Below are positions 17,925 through 25,782 of a stretch of 55,173 nucleotides of DNA, in pieces (positions within the stretch are counted from its first letter, which is position 1; every line of letters begins with the position of its first letter). The translations under genes were made by a program, and so were the position numbers. The stretch spans positions 1 to 55,173 of the forward strand of contig CABXHU010000007.1 of the NCBI GenBank assembly GCA_902512065.1. Reading direction: 5' to 3'. Origin of the DNA: an uncultured Bacteroidota bacterium (GTDB lineage Bacteria; Bacteroidota; Bacteroidia; Flavobacteriales; Flavobacteriaceae). Below the pieces are notes generated by a model. That model was given only the letters and a program-made list of their open reading frames with translations. It did no database searches and had not been told where the DNA came from.

Positions 17925-18569
17925 ATGAAGGACTTAAGTAATTATAGACAGAATTATTCAAAAGATGAGTTGTTGGAGGAAAACACACCTAACAACCCTT
18001 TTGAGCTGTTTAAAGATTGGTTTGAAGATTCAAACAAAAATTCTAAAGGAAAAGAAATTAATACAATGATTTTAAGCACTATTGGAATTGATGGATATCC
18101 AAAAGGTAGAGTAATGCTCCTAAAATATTTTTCTAAAAAAGGCTTTATTTTCTTTACAAACTATAGAAGCGAAAAGGGTAAATCAATAGATATTAATAAT
18201 AAAGTTTCATTAACTTTTTTTTGGGAAGATTTAGAAAGACAAATTATAATAAAAGGTAATACTGAAAAAACGAATAATGATTTTAATAAGGAATATTTTA
18301 ATTTAAGACCTAAAGGAAGCAAAATTTCTGCTCATGTTTCTAACGAGCAAAGCTCGATAATCCCAAACAGAGAAATACTAGAAAATAGATATAAAGAACT
18401 CTCTTCCAAGCTAAAAGATGATGAAATAGAAAAACCTGATTATTGGGGTGGATATATAGTAATGCCAACTGAATATGAGTTTTGGCAAGGAAGAGAAAAC
18501 AGACTGCATGACAGAATTAGCTATTCATTAGAAAATTCTAAATGGCATAAAAAAAGACTTTCTCCATAA
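17925..18569 (+). CDS. pdxH: Pyridoxamine/pyridoxine 5'-phosphate oxidase
   Basis: This 214-residue FMN enzyme oxidises pyridoxine or pyridoxamine 5'-phosphate to PLP. The flavin-binding split-barrel is recognisable from GYPKGRVMLLKYFSKKGFIFFTNYRSEKG. The C-terminal family signature is EFWQGRENRLHDRISY, with the substrate-contacting Arg and His. The length matches the E. coli enzyme. It sits 12 bases after pyrB and 21 before ppx, so it is probably part of the same transcript even though the pathways differ. Confidence 0.95.
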   Translation: MKDLSNYRQNYSKDELLEENTPNNPFELFKDWFEDSNKNSKGKEINTMILSTIGIDGYPKGRVMLLKYFSKKGFIFFTNYRSEKGKSIDINNKVSLTFFWEDLERQIIIKGNTEKTNNDFNKEYFNLRPKGSKISAHVSNEQSSIIPNREILENRYKELSSKLKDDEIEKPDYWGGYIVMPTEYEFWQGRENRLHDRISYSLENSKWHKKRLSP

Positions 18570-18590
18570 ATAATCAAGAATACACAAGAG

Positions 18591-19484
18591 TTGAATAGAT
18601 ATGCAGCAATAGATATAGGGTCAAATGCAATAAGGTTGCTAATAGTAGGTTTAATTCCAAATAGGTCAAAGCAATATAGGAAAATAAGCCTGATAAGAGT
18701 TCCTATAAGATTAGGTCAAGATGTCTTTATTTATAACAAAATATCAAAAACAAAAGCAAAAGATCTACTAAAAACACTAAAGTCTTTTAAGTTGTTAATG
18801 TCTGTAAATAAGGTTGATAAGTATAAAATATGTGCTACATCAGCAATGAGAGAATCAAGTAATTCAAAAAAGATTATAAATACCATTTATGAAAAGCTGG
18901 GTTTAAAAATTAACGTAATACCAGGAAAGGAAGAGGCAGCTATTATAGCAAATGTCTTTGCAAAGGATTTTAATGATTACAATAATTTATTATATGTAGA
19001 TGTTGGTGGAGGTAGCACTGAGTTAACTATTATAAATAAAGGGAAAATTGTTAAATCAAAATCATTTAGGATTGGTACTGTTAGAATGTTAAATAATTTA
19101 GTTAAAACTAAAATATGGACAGAGTATGAAAAGTGGATTAGAAGTAACACTAAGGAATATAAGCATATCTCAACAATTGCTTCAGGAGGAAATGCTAATA
19201 AGCTCCTTAAAATTTCCGGAAAAAAAATAGCAGAGCCTATGTCTATAGATTTAATTAAAGAGATTTTTGTAGAATTGAATAATCATTCATTTGATGAACG
19301 AGTTATAAAATTTAATCTAAATATAGACAGAGCAGATGTAATTATTCCTGCTACAGAAATATATCTAAAATCTATGAAATTTTCTAAATCTAATCAGATA
19401 ATTATTCCTAGAATAGGCTTAGCTGATGGTATAATTAGAAAAATTGATGCTGAAAAGGACTATGGAGACAATTTAATTATATAG
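18591..19484 (+). CDS. Ppx/GppA-type phosphatase (exopolyphosphatase family)
   Basis: This is a 297-residue member of the ASKHA ATPase fold family that removes terminal phosphate from polyphosphate or pppGpp. The N-terminal phosphate loop is AAIDIGSNAIRLLI (about 4-17), and the second loop is LYVDVGGGSTELTII (about 141-155). It has only the two core domains, as in short Ppx/GppA proteins, and lacks the C-terminal HD-like domains of E. coli PPX. It starts with TTG; no in-frame ATG lies before the phosphate loop. Whether polyphosphate or pppGpp is the substrate cannot be told. The end overlaps dnaX by 8 bases. Confidence 0.88.
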   Translation: MNRYAAIDIGSNAIRLLIVGLIPNRSKQYRKISLIRVPIRLGQDVFIYNKISKTKAKDLLKTLKSFKLLMSVNKVDKYKICATSAMRESSNSKKIINTIYEKLGLKINVIPGKEEAAIIANVFAKDFNDYNNLLYVDVGGGSTELTIINKGKIVKSKSFRIGTVRMLNNLVKTKIWTEYEKWIRSNTKEYKHISTIASGGNANKLLKISGKKIAEPMSIDLIKEIFVELNNHSFDERVIKFNLNIDRADVIIPATEIYLKSMKFSKSNQIIIPRIGLADGIIRKIDAEKDYGDNLII

Positions 19485-21120
19485 AGAGGTTAAAAGTATC
19501 TTTTAATATTTCTATATTTGGATTCTTTTTTCTCATTAGATCATATTTGTCTTTATCTGTGTAAATGAATTTTTCTTGAATTCCCTCATCAACTTTGATG
19601 TTTAGATAAACATCTTTGTTTTTAAGATTATCTCGAAAATATTCTAGCATTTCTGTTTTCACAGATTCTAATTCAATCTTATTTGTTGAATTTGGTAAAG
19701 TAACTTCAATAGTTTTATTATTTAATTTAGGCTTGTCTATTCTTAAAATCGAAGCAATATTATATCTGCCATTTTCTTCCATCATTTCTGAATACTTCTC
19801 CCATAATGCAGTTATATCTAATTCTGTATAAGGAGCATTATCTGACGGTGCTTGTATAATGTCATTAGTTGATAAGTCATTAGTATTTTCCTTGCGTTCA
19901 ATACTCTTAAGGGATAATCTTGAAGTTGATTTTTGATCTATTTTAAGATCTAATTTTGGTTTAATATCAATTATCTCTTCTTTTGATATAATGTTCTCTT
20001 TGATAATTAAATTCGAATTGAAATATGAAGCAGGAATTATTTTGTAATTAAGCTTTTTTTTTTCATCATTATAATTTAATGATGCTAATTTCATAAGAGT
20101 TAATTCAATTAGAAGATTTTGATTAATACTCTTAGAGTAGTTAATGTCACACTCATTTATAATATTAATAGATTCTATTAAATAGTTTAAATCAATTTTA
20201 GAAGAAGTTTCTTTAAATCTTAATTTTGTTTCATTATCTGTACTAAAAAGAGATATTGATTTAGGGTCCTTACTTACTAGTAAATCTCTAAAAAATGTTC
20301 CTAATCCTGAAATTAACAAATCCCCTTGCATTCCTTTAGACAAAATTGTGTTTGATAAAACTAATAACTCAGGAATCTTATTCTCTAGTATAAGATCTAA
20401 TAGGTCAAAATAAACTTGATTATCAATAATGTTAAGGCCTTCCATGACATTTTCGATAGAAATTTCATTTGTTTTTGAGTTTAATATTCTATCATAAATT
20501 TGAAGCGCATCTCTCATTGACCCATCTGCTTTTTTAGAAATTACAGTGATTGCATTCTCGTTATATTTAACTTTTTCTTTCTTACTGATATTAATCAAGT
20601 ATGATGAGATCTCTTCAACACTAATCTTTTTAAAATCATAAATTTGACATCTAGAAAGAATGGTTGGAATAATTTTATGTTTTTCAGTAGTTGCAAGAAT
20701 AAATACACAATGTTTTGGGGGTTCTTCTAATGTTTTTAAAAAAGCATTAAAGGCACTGGAAGACAACATATGAACTTCATCAATTATGTATACTTTGAAA
20801 TGACCTGTTTGTGGTGGAATTCTAATTTGATCAGTTAAATTTCTAATTCCATCAACGCCATTATTAGATGCTGCATCTAATTCAAAAATATTAAATGAAT
20901 AATCATTGTTTTCATCTATTCCTCCTTCATTTATCATTCTTGCAAGTATTCTTGCACAACTTGTTTTTCCAACTCCTCTAGGTCCTGTGAAGAGTAGGGC
21001 TTGAGATAATTGCTTAGTTGTAACTGCATTTTCTAATGTCGTTGTGATGACTTCCTGACCAACAACTTCATTAAAAGATTTTGGCCTATATTTTCTTGCA
21101 GATATCTGATAATCTCCCAT
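19477..21120 (-). CDS. dnaX: DNA polymerase III subunit gamma/tau
   Basis: This 547-residue protein is the motor of the clamp loader. Walker A GPRGVGKT is at 46-53, Walker B is VYIIDEVHML, and sensor 1 and the arginine finger appear as LATTEKHKIIPTILSRCQI. Most bacterial DnaX proteins have a zinc site of four cysteines between Walker A and B; here that region is ARMINEGGIDENNDYSFN, with no cysteines. I recall the same loss in other flavobacterial DnaX. The C-terminal part (about 360-547) is poorly conserved and should carry tau functions. The gene is convergent with ppx and divergent from rnpB. Confidence 0.95.
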   Translation of the reverse strand: MGDYQISARKYRPKSFNEVVGQEVITTTLENAVTTKQLSQALLFTGPRGVGKTSCARILARMINEGGIDENNDYSFNIFELDAASNNGVDGIRNLTDQIRIPPQTGHFKVYIIDEVHMLSSSAFNAFLKTLEEPPKHCVFILATTEKHKIIPTILSRCQIYDFKKISVEEISSYLINISKKEKVKYNENAITVISKKADGSMRDALQIYDRILNSKTNEISIENVMEGLNIIDNQVYFDLLDLILENKIPELLVLSNTILSKGMQGDLLISGLGTFFRDLLVSKDPKSISLFSTDNETKLRFKETSSKIDLNYLIESINIINECDINYSKSINQNLLIELTLMKLASLNYNDEKKKLNYKIIPASYFNSNLIIKENIISKEEIIDIKPKLDLKIDQKSTSRLSLKSIERKENTNDLSTNDIIQAPSDNAPYTELDITALWEKYSEMMEENGRYNIASILRIDKPKLNNKTIEVTLPNSTNKIELESVKTEMLEYFRDNLKNKDVYLNIKVDEGIQEKFIYTDKDKYDLMRKKNPNIEILKDTFNLSI

Positions 21121-21204
21121 GTTTTTAAATTTACAAAATATTGCTATCTAATTATAAATTTATCTCTAATAATTATTAAAATATTATGTTTTAAACAAAA
21201 TGAG

Positions 21205-21212
21205 TATTTTTG
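21205..21212 (+). promoter_or_regulatory. -7 promoter element of rnpB
   Basis: TATTTTTG is a perfect TAnnTTTG element followed by C. Transcription would start about seven bases downstream, near 21219, which is exactly where the P1 stem of RNase P RNA begins. The -33 region has no clear TTG. Confidence 0.6.
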
Positions 21213-21218
21213 CGCAGT

Positions 21219-21513
21219 AAGTTGGTCGCCTTATCGCTATATTTCATATAGAGGAAAGTCCGAACACCAAAGTACATCATAGTGGTTAACAGCCACCGAT
21301 TGTAAGATCAGGAATAGTGCAACAGAAAGTATGTACAGGTAATGCTGTAGTGAAATCAGGTAAACTCTATGAGGTGCAATGCCATGTATACCAGCTATAA
21401 GAGTTGTACGCTCAATGTTGGAGGGTAGGCAGCTAGAATAAATTGGCAACAATTTATCAAGATAAATGATAAGGGCTTGAAAAAGTACAGAATTCGGCTT
21501 ATAGATCTACTTA
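21219..21513 (+). ncRNA. rnpB: RNase P RNA
   Basis: This is the catalytic RNA that matures tRNA 5' ends. The invariant 5' core element GAGGAAAGTCCG is at 21251-21262, and its 3' counterpart ACAGAATTCGGCTTATAG starts at 21487. The ends pair as helix P1: AAGTTGGTC (21219-21227) with GATCTACTT (21504-21512), one mismatch and one G-U. Inside, the conserved ACAGAAAG segment (near 21322) and GGTAAACTC are present. At about 295 bases it is compact for a type A RNA. It is flanked by a promoter element and a terminator. Confidence 0.93.
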
Positions 21514-21519
21514 ATTAAG

Positions 21520-21553
21520 AAAAAGCAAGTATTTTATTATGCTTGCTTTTTTA
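21520..21553 (+). terminator. Terminator between rnpB and rsmD
   Basis: AAAAAGCAAG (21520-21529) pairs perfectly with CTTGCTTTTT (21542-21551) around a 12-base loop. Because the stem begins with As and ends with Ts, it can stop transcription from both sides: rnpB on the plus strand and rsmD on the minus strand. It overlaps the rsmD stop. Confidence 0.85.
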
Positions 21554-22084
21554 TTTAAAAAAACTAAAGGAGCTATCTCCATATGTTCTTGAATCAACTA
21601 TTCTTTTATGATCTAAAAAATTAATTTTTTTAAAGTGTTCTATTATTAATACTCCTTTGTCATTCAGCATTTCAGAATTTAAAACTAGTTCAATAATAGA
21701 ATTTAATTTTTTCATATTTTCCGAGTAGGGTGGGTCAGCAAAAAAAATATCAGCATTAACTCTGTTATGTTCAAGAAATTCATATACATTCCTTTTTACA
21801 ACAGATATGTTCATCTCCAATGATTTTGACTGCTTTGTTATAAAACAGGTACACTTATAATTATTATCAACTGCTAAAATTTTTTGAACTCCTCTAGAAT
21901 AAAATTCATAACTTATATTACCTGAACCAGCAAATAAATCAATCACGGAAATCTCATTAAAATTATAGTTGTTTGAAATTATATTAAATAGACCCTCTTT
22001 TGCTATATCAGTAGTGGGTCTTACAGGTAGGTTTTTAGGAAAACTAATTCTCTGACCTTTGTTTTCTCCAGATATAATTCGCAT
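21551..22084 (-). CDS. rsmD: 16S rRNA (guanine966-N2)-methyltransferase RsmD
   Basis: This 177-residue SAM-dependent enzyme methylates G966 of 16S rRNA in the assembled 30S subunit. It starts with the family signature MRIISGENKGQRI and the segment LPVRPTTDIAKEGLFNII. The SAM-binding motif is VIDLFAGSGNISYEF, and the catalytic motif is DPPY within ADIFFADPPYSE. It abuts the DUF3822 gene with no gap, an order I recall as common in Flavobacteriales. It ends inside the terminator shared with rnpB. Confidence 0.94.
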   Translation of the reverse strand: MRIISGENKGQRISFPKNLPVRPTTDIAKEGLFNIISNNYNFNEISVIDLFAGSGNISYEFYSRGVQKILAVDNNYKCTCFITKQSKSLEMNISVVKRNVYEFLEHNRVNADIFFADPPYSENMKKLNSIIELVLNSEMLNDKGVLIIEHFKKINFLDHKRIVDSRTYGDSSFSFFK

Positions 22085-22921
22085 TTAAAAACTGTTTTTT
22101 ATAATTAGATCTGATTTTAAATCTTCATAATAATCATTATCACTTTTTATATTTGAATTATATAAGGAAACATTACGGATATATTTATATATTATTTCAT
22201 AATATTCATCATCAACAGAAATGGTTCCAGAAATAATTAGTGGGATTTTTTCTGGGTTTAATTTTAATTGATCTATAGTAAAAAGTAGATAATATATTAC
22301 ATCCTCTTTCAAAGAATAATTAAATGTGTTGTAAAAAACAAGTTTATTATTTTCAAAATAAATAATCTCAAGATGATTTAAGTCAATATTTAAGTATAGA
22401 GATGGGTTTGTTGAATTTTTTTCATTTGATTTAACTTCTTCTAAAATAATTGACGAATAATGGTTGTATATAAAAGAGTTAAATTTTTTAAAAATAAAAT
22501 TATTTATATTAACATAAGGGATATACACATTAACACATTCATTGTTGAAAATTTTATCACAGGCCACATAGTCATTTTGTAAAATTTGCGAATTAAATTT
22601 TAAATAGCTTAAAGCGTTGTTTTTATCAAAAACTACTTCAGGAACTATAGTCGATATATTATTGTAATGAATGATTTTTACTGAAGAAAATATGTTATTT
22701 AATTCAGGAATCTCTTTAAAATATTTCTTTAATTCTTTTAATAAGTTCTTTGGAGTTGACTTTTTTTTAAAAACATGTCTTTTATAGAAGCTTATATCAC
22801 CTGTAATTAAATCAACTACAGAAAAAGAAAGTCCATTCAAGCTAATATGAATGGACAGTTTTATATTAGAAGTTAAATCTATCCTATTTTTCTTTTGTAT
22901 AGTTTTTTGGCCAGTTTCCAT
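22085..22921 (-). CDS. DUF3822 family protein
   Basis: This 278-residue cytoplasmic protein matches the DUF3822 family in length and context. The family has an actin/hexokinase-like fold of unknown role. The N-terminal half shows LSIHISLNGLSFSVVDLITG, with a second half beginning LYLNIDLNHLEIIYFENNK, as in a duplicated ASKHA fold, but the phosphate loops lack the usual Gly-rich residues. It lies between the 245-residue membrane protein (38-base overlap) and rsmD (no gap). The steady link with rsmD hints at a role in ribosome work, but that is only an inference. Confidence 0.72.
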   Translation of the reverse strand: METGQKTIQKKNRIDLTSNIKLSIHISLNGLSFSVVDLITGDISFYKRHVFKKKSTPKNLLKELKKYFKEIPELNNIFSSVKIIHYNNISTIVPEVVFDKNNALSYLKFNSQILQNDYVACDKIFNNECVNVYIPYVNINNFIFKKFNSFIYNHYSSIILEEVKSNEKNSTNPSLYLNIDLNHLEIIYFENNKLVFYNTFNYSLKEDVIYYLLFTIDQLKLNPEKIPLIISGTISVDDEYYEIIYKYIRNVSLYNSNIKSDNDYYEDLKSDLIIKNSF

Positions 22922-23621
22922 TTGTATTTACTTCGTCCATTGATCCAATCTTTAAAGATGGTCCATTAACCCCGTCTACTGATTGAACTTGATTTTCTTT
23001 AAATATTAAATCATAGTTCTGGTCATGCAAAACAACCTTTTTCATAACTTTTGATTCAAAAACTGGAATATCTATTCCGTTTTGATTTAAGAACCCTGCT
23101 TTAAGTTGAAATTTTACTGCACCAGTTTTAGAAAAGGGAACATACATCATTTTTTGAAATCTGTTATTAATTCCAAATAATGAATCTTTTACAGAAACAA
23201 ACCCTAATGTGTCAACAATAATTATATCCTTATATGTCTTAACTCCGCCATATCTTTTAGTAAGTTCTCTGTCAATAATACTTGAGTCTCTTCTTTGAGT
23301 AATAGTAAATGAATCATTTTCAACAAACTTCACTAAACTATCCCAATTGTTTTCAAAATGTCCATGAATAGTTCTATGAGCTAATTGCGAATCTCTAATA
23401 TCTTTTAAATTTTTGATTACGGATTGATATCTATAATTCTTTACTTCATCAAACTTAATAACATCAGATATAGAACTATATAACAGGTATGAAAAAAGAG
23501 CAATGAATACCCATAAACCCATTTGTAGATACTTCTTTTGGTTGTTATTAAATTTATTTTTAACCATGTATACTAAGCCAACTGCAATTGGAATCGATAA
23601 GAATAAGAATACTTTTAACAT
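22884..23621 (-). CDS. Membrane-anchored protein of unknown function
   Basis: This 245-residue protein has two hydrophobic segments near the N-terminus (about 2-20 and 32-50), then a soluble domain of about 190 residues. After the second helix there is a charged stretch (FDEVKNYRYQSVIKNLKDIRDSQ) followed by HRTIHGHFENNWDSLVKFV. That arrangement recalls pilin-like or pseudopilin-like proteins, where a helix leads into a small domain. No prepilin cleavage site is evident, so this is only a resemblance. The end overlaps DUF3822 by 38 bases, so the two are probably translationally coupled. I do not recognise a named family. Confidence 0.75.
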   Translation of the reverse strand: MLKVFLFLSIPIAVGLVYMVKNKFNNNQKKYLQMGLWVFIALFSYLLYSSISDVIKFDEVKNYRYQSVIKNLKDIRDSQLAHRTIHGHFENNWDSLVKFVENDSFTITQRRDSSIIDRELTKRYGGVKTYKDIIIVDTLGFVSVKDSLFGINNRFQKMMYVPFSKTGAVKFQLKAGFLNQNGIDIPVFESKVMKKVVLHDQNYDLIFKENQVQSVDGVNGPSLKIGSMDEVNTNGNWPKNYTKEK

Positions 23622-23652
23622 TATTGAATAATATTTATGATTATAGTATCAG

Positions 23653-23660
23653 CAAAACTA
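23653..23660 (-). promoter_or_regulatory. -7 promoter element of the membrane protein-DUF3822-rsmD operon
   Basis: On the minus strand this reads TAGTTTTG followed by C, a perfect TAnnTTTG element. The start of transcription would be near 23647, about 26 bases before the ATG at 23621. No TTG is seen at -33. Confidence 0.45.
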
Positions 23661-23734
23661 CAATTTTTTTTGGTTTGTAAAAATCATTGTTCACAAAAAA
23701 CATTTATCTATAAATATTGATTTAATCTTTTTAA

Positions 23735-23762
23735 TTGTTATGATTATAATTCATTATTTTTG
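23735..23762 (+). promoter_or_regulatory. Promoter of kdsB, possibly leaderless
   Basis: TTG (23735-23737) and a perfect TATTTTTG (23755-23762) are separated by 17 bases. The start of transcription would be about 23767-23769, at the ATG of kdsB (23768). If so, the kdsB message has no leader. Confidence 0.45.
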
Positions 23763-23767
23763 GATAG

Positions 23768-24499
23768 ATGAATATTATAGCTTTAATACCTGCAAGACTA
23801 TCTTCAACGAGATTTAATAGAAAGTTAATGATGGATTTATGTGGAAAATCTGTAATTACAAGAACATACAATGCCGTAGTTAATACAAATCTATTCACTT
23901 CGACTATTGTAGTCACTCAAGATCTAGAGATTTATCAGGAAATCATATCAAATAATGGAAAATCATTATTAATTGAAAAAGAATATAGCTCTGGAACAGA
24001 CAGAATAGCAGAAGCCTGTATTGATATAGAAGCAGATGTTATTATTAATATTCAAGGTGATGAACCGTTCATTAATAAGCCAAGTCTTGAGACGTTAATA
24101 AACATTTTTACTAGTGACATAAAAAAGAAAATTAATTATGCTTCTTTAATGAAAGAAGTAAGTAATGATAAAGAAATTAATGACCCTAATAATGTTAAAG
24201 TCTCAGTAGATGATAATAATTATGCCTTAAATTTTTCAAGAAAACCCATTTACTCTATTACAAATCTTGACAATAATGCATGCTATAAACATATTGGAGT
24301 TTATGGCTATAGAAAGGATGCATTAATTTCATTATCAAAACTACCTCAAACTGAATTAGAGCTAGATGAAAGAATAGAAGCTTTAAGAATTATTGAAAGT
24401 GGGTGCAAAATAAAAATGGCTGAAGTAAAAACTGAATCAATAGGTATTGATACTGATGAAGATTTAAAAAAAGCTATTGATATTTGGAAAAATAAGTAG
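23768..24499 (+). CDS. kdsB: 3-deoxy-manno-octulosonate cytidylyltransferase
   Basis: This 243-residue enzyme activates Kdo to CMP-Kdo for the LPS inner core. It begins with the nucleotidyltransferase signature IALIPARLSSTRFNRKLM, and the metal site motif NIQGDEPFI is intact. A later family motif is YKHIGVYGYRKDAL. The length is normal. It shows that the organism makes a Kdo-containing LPS, in line with lptD at about 51 kb. The acyltransferase gene follows with no gap. Confidence 0.95.
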   Translation: MNIIALIPARLSSTRFNRKLMMDLCGKSVITRTYNAVVNTNLFTSTIVVTQDLEIYQEIISNNGKSLLIEKEYSSGTDRIAEACIDIEADVIINIQGDEPFINKPSLETLINIFTSDIKKKINYASLMKEVSNDKEINDPNNVKVSVDDNNYALNFSRKPIYSITNLDNNACYKHIGVYGYRKDALISLSKLPQTELELDERIEALRIIESGCKIKMAEVKTESIGIDTDEDLKKAIDIWKNK

Positions 24500-25063
24500 A
24501 TGATTAAATTTATAGCAAGATTGCTTTTTAATAATATTCTAGGTTGGAAATTCAGTGGAAATACTGACTTTTCACAAAATTCAATAAAAAAAGCAGTTAT
24601 TATCGCCGCTCCACATACTAGTTCGCATGATTTTTATATAGGAATGTTAGCAAGATCAGCTGCTAATATTAATTCTAAATTTATAGCTAAAAAAGAAATA
24701 TTTTCCTTTCCCTTAAATATAATTCTCAAATTTCTTGGAGGAGTTCCAGTAGATAGGTCGAAAAAACTAAATAGAGTAGATCAGATTTCAGGAATGTTTG
24801 ATCATAAAAATGAGTTTAGAGTTGCTTTATCCCCAGAAGGAACTAGGCAGAGGGTAGAAAAATTTAAAACAGGGTTTTATTATATAGCTAAGAAAGCAAA
24901 TGTTCCTATAATCATGTTCACTCTTAATTTTAAGGATAAAGAGATATTAATATCAGAACCATTCTATACTACTGATAATATGCAATCTGATTTTAATTAT
25001 ATAGAAGAGTTTTTTGACGGGGTAGAAGGAAAGGTAAAAGAACTTAGTTTCTATAAGAGCTGA
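24500..25063 (+). CDS. PlsC-like acyltransferase
   Basis: This is a 187-residue member of the lysophospholipid acyltransferase superfamily. The catalytic HX4D motif is H39-TSSH-D44 in AAPHTSSHDFYIG. Block III is SPEGTRQRVEKFKTGFYYIA, and a glycerol-phosphate-type block II appears as GGVPVDRSKK. It is shorter than classic PlsC (about 240 residues) and lacks a long N-terminal membrane segment, so it is the compact type common in Bacteroidota. It abuts kdsB, which suggests a role in lipid or lipid A acylation at the inner membrane. The acyl acceptor is unknown. Confidence 0.82.
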   Translation: MIKFIARLLFNNILGWKFSGNTDFSQNSIKKAVIIAAPHTSSHDFYIGMLARSAANINSKFIAKKEIFSFPLNIILKFLGGVPVDRSKKLNRVDQISGMFDHKNEFRVALSPEGTRQRVEKFKTGFYYIAKKANVPIIMFTLNFKDKEILISEPFYTTDNMQSDFNYIEEFFDGVEGKVKELSFYKS

Positions 25064-25070
25064 TTGCTTT

Positions 25071-25781
25071 TTACTCTTTCATTGAATGATAGACGTTTTG
25101 AACATCATCATCATTTTCAATTTTTTCTAATAATTTTTCAATTTCTGTTTTTTGTTCATCATCAACCTCTTTAAATGTATTTGGGATTCTATCAAACCCT
25201 GACGAGACTATTTCGATCTTTCTTTTCTCAAGTTCAGATTGTATTTCGCCAAAATATTCAAAAGGAGCATAGATTAAGATATCATTATCATCTATAAAAA
25301 CTTCCTCAACTCCAAAATCAATAAAATCCAATTCAATTTCTTCAGAATTCAAGCCATCTTTATTAATTCTAAAGTTACAGGTGTGATCAAACATGAAACT
25401 AACAGAGCCGGAAGTGCCTAAATTTCCTTCATTTTTGTTAAAGTAACTTCTTATGTTTGCTACAGTTCTGGTATTATTATCTGTTGCTGTTTCAACCAAA
25501 ACAGCCACTCCATGTGGAGCATATCCTTCGAATAGTATTTCTTTATAGTTGTCTTGATTTTTTTCACTAGCCCTTTTTATAGCTCTTTCAATATTATCTT
25601 TAGGCATATTAGCAGTCTTAGCATTTTGCATAACTGCTCTTAATTTTGAGTTAGTTGATGGATCTGGACCATTCTCTTTAACAGCCATCACAATATCTTT
25701 ACCAAGTCTTGTAAAGGTTTTGCTCATTGCCGACCATCTTTTAAGCTTTCTAGCTTTTCTAAATTCAAACGCTCTTCCCAT
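25071..25781 (-). CDS. YebC/PmpR family DNA- or ribosome-associated regulator
   Basis: This 236-residue protein matches the YebC family over its full length. It begins MGRAFEFRKARKLKRWSAMSKTFTRLGKDI. The conserved GGNLGTSGSVSFMF-type segment appears as NEGNLGTSGSVSFMFD. Members were described as transcription regulators, and more recently as factors that help ribosomes with proline-rich stretches. The start MGRAFEFRK is the common flavobacterial variant of the usual MAGHSKW. It follows gcvT with a 1-base gap, so it is cotranscribed with it. Confidence 0.93.
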   Translation of the reverse strand: MGRAFEFRKARKLKRWSAMSKTFTRLGKDIVMAVKENGPDPSTNSKLRAVMQNAKTANMPKDNIERAIKRASEKNQDNYKEILFEGYAPHGVAVLVETATDNNTRTVANIRSYFNKNEGNLGTSGSVSFMFDHTCNFRINKDGLNSEEIELDFIDFGVEEVFIDDNDILIYAPFEYFGEIQSELEKRKIEIVSSGFDRIPNTFKEVDDEQKTEIEKLLEKIENDDDVQNVYHSMKE

Positions 25782-25782
25782 A

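Noticed and set aside
21237-21452. Minus-strand open frame of 71 codons
   Set aside because: It is antisense to RNase P RNA, whose conserved elements explain the sequence.
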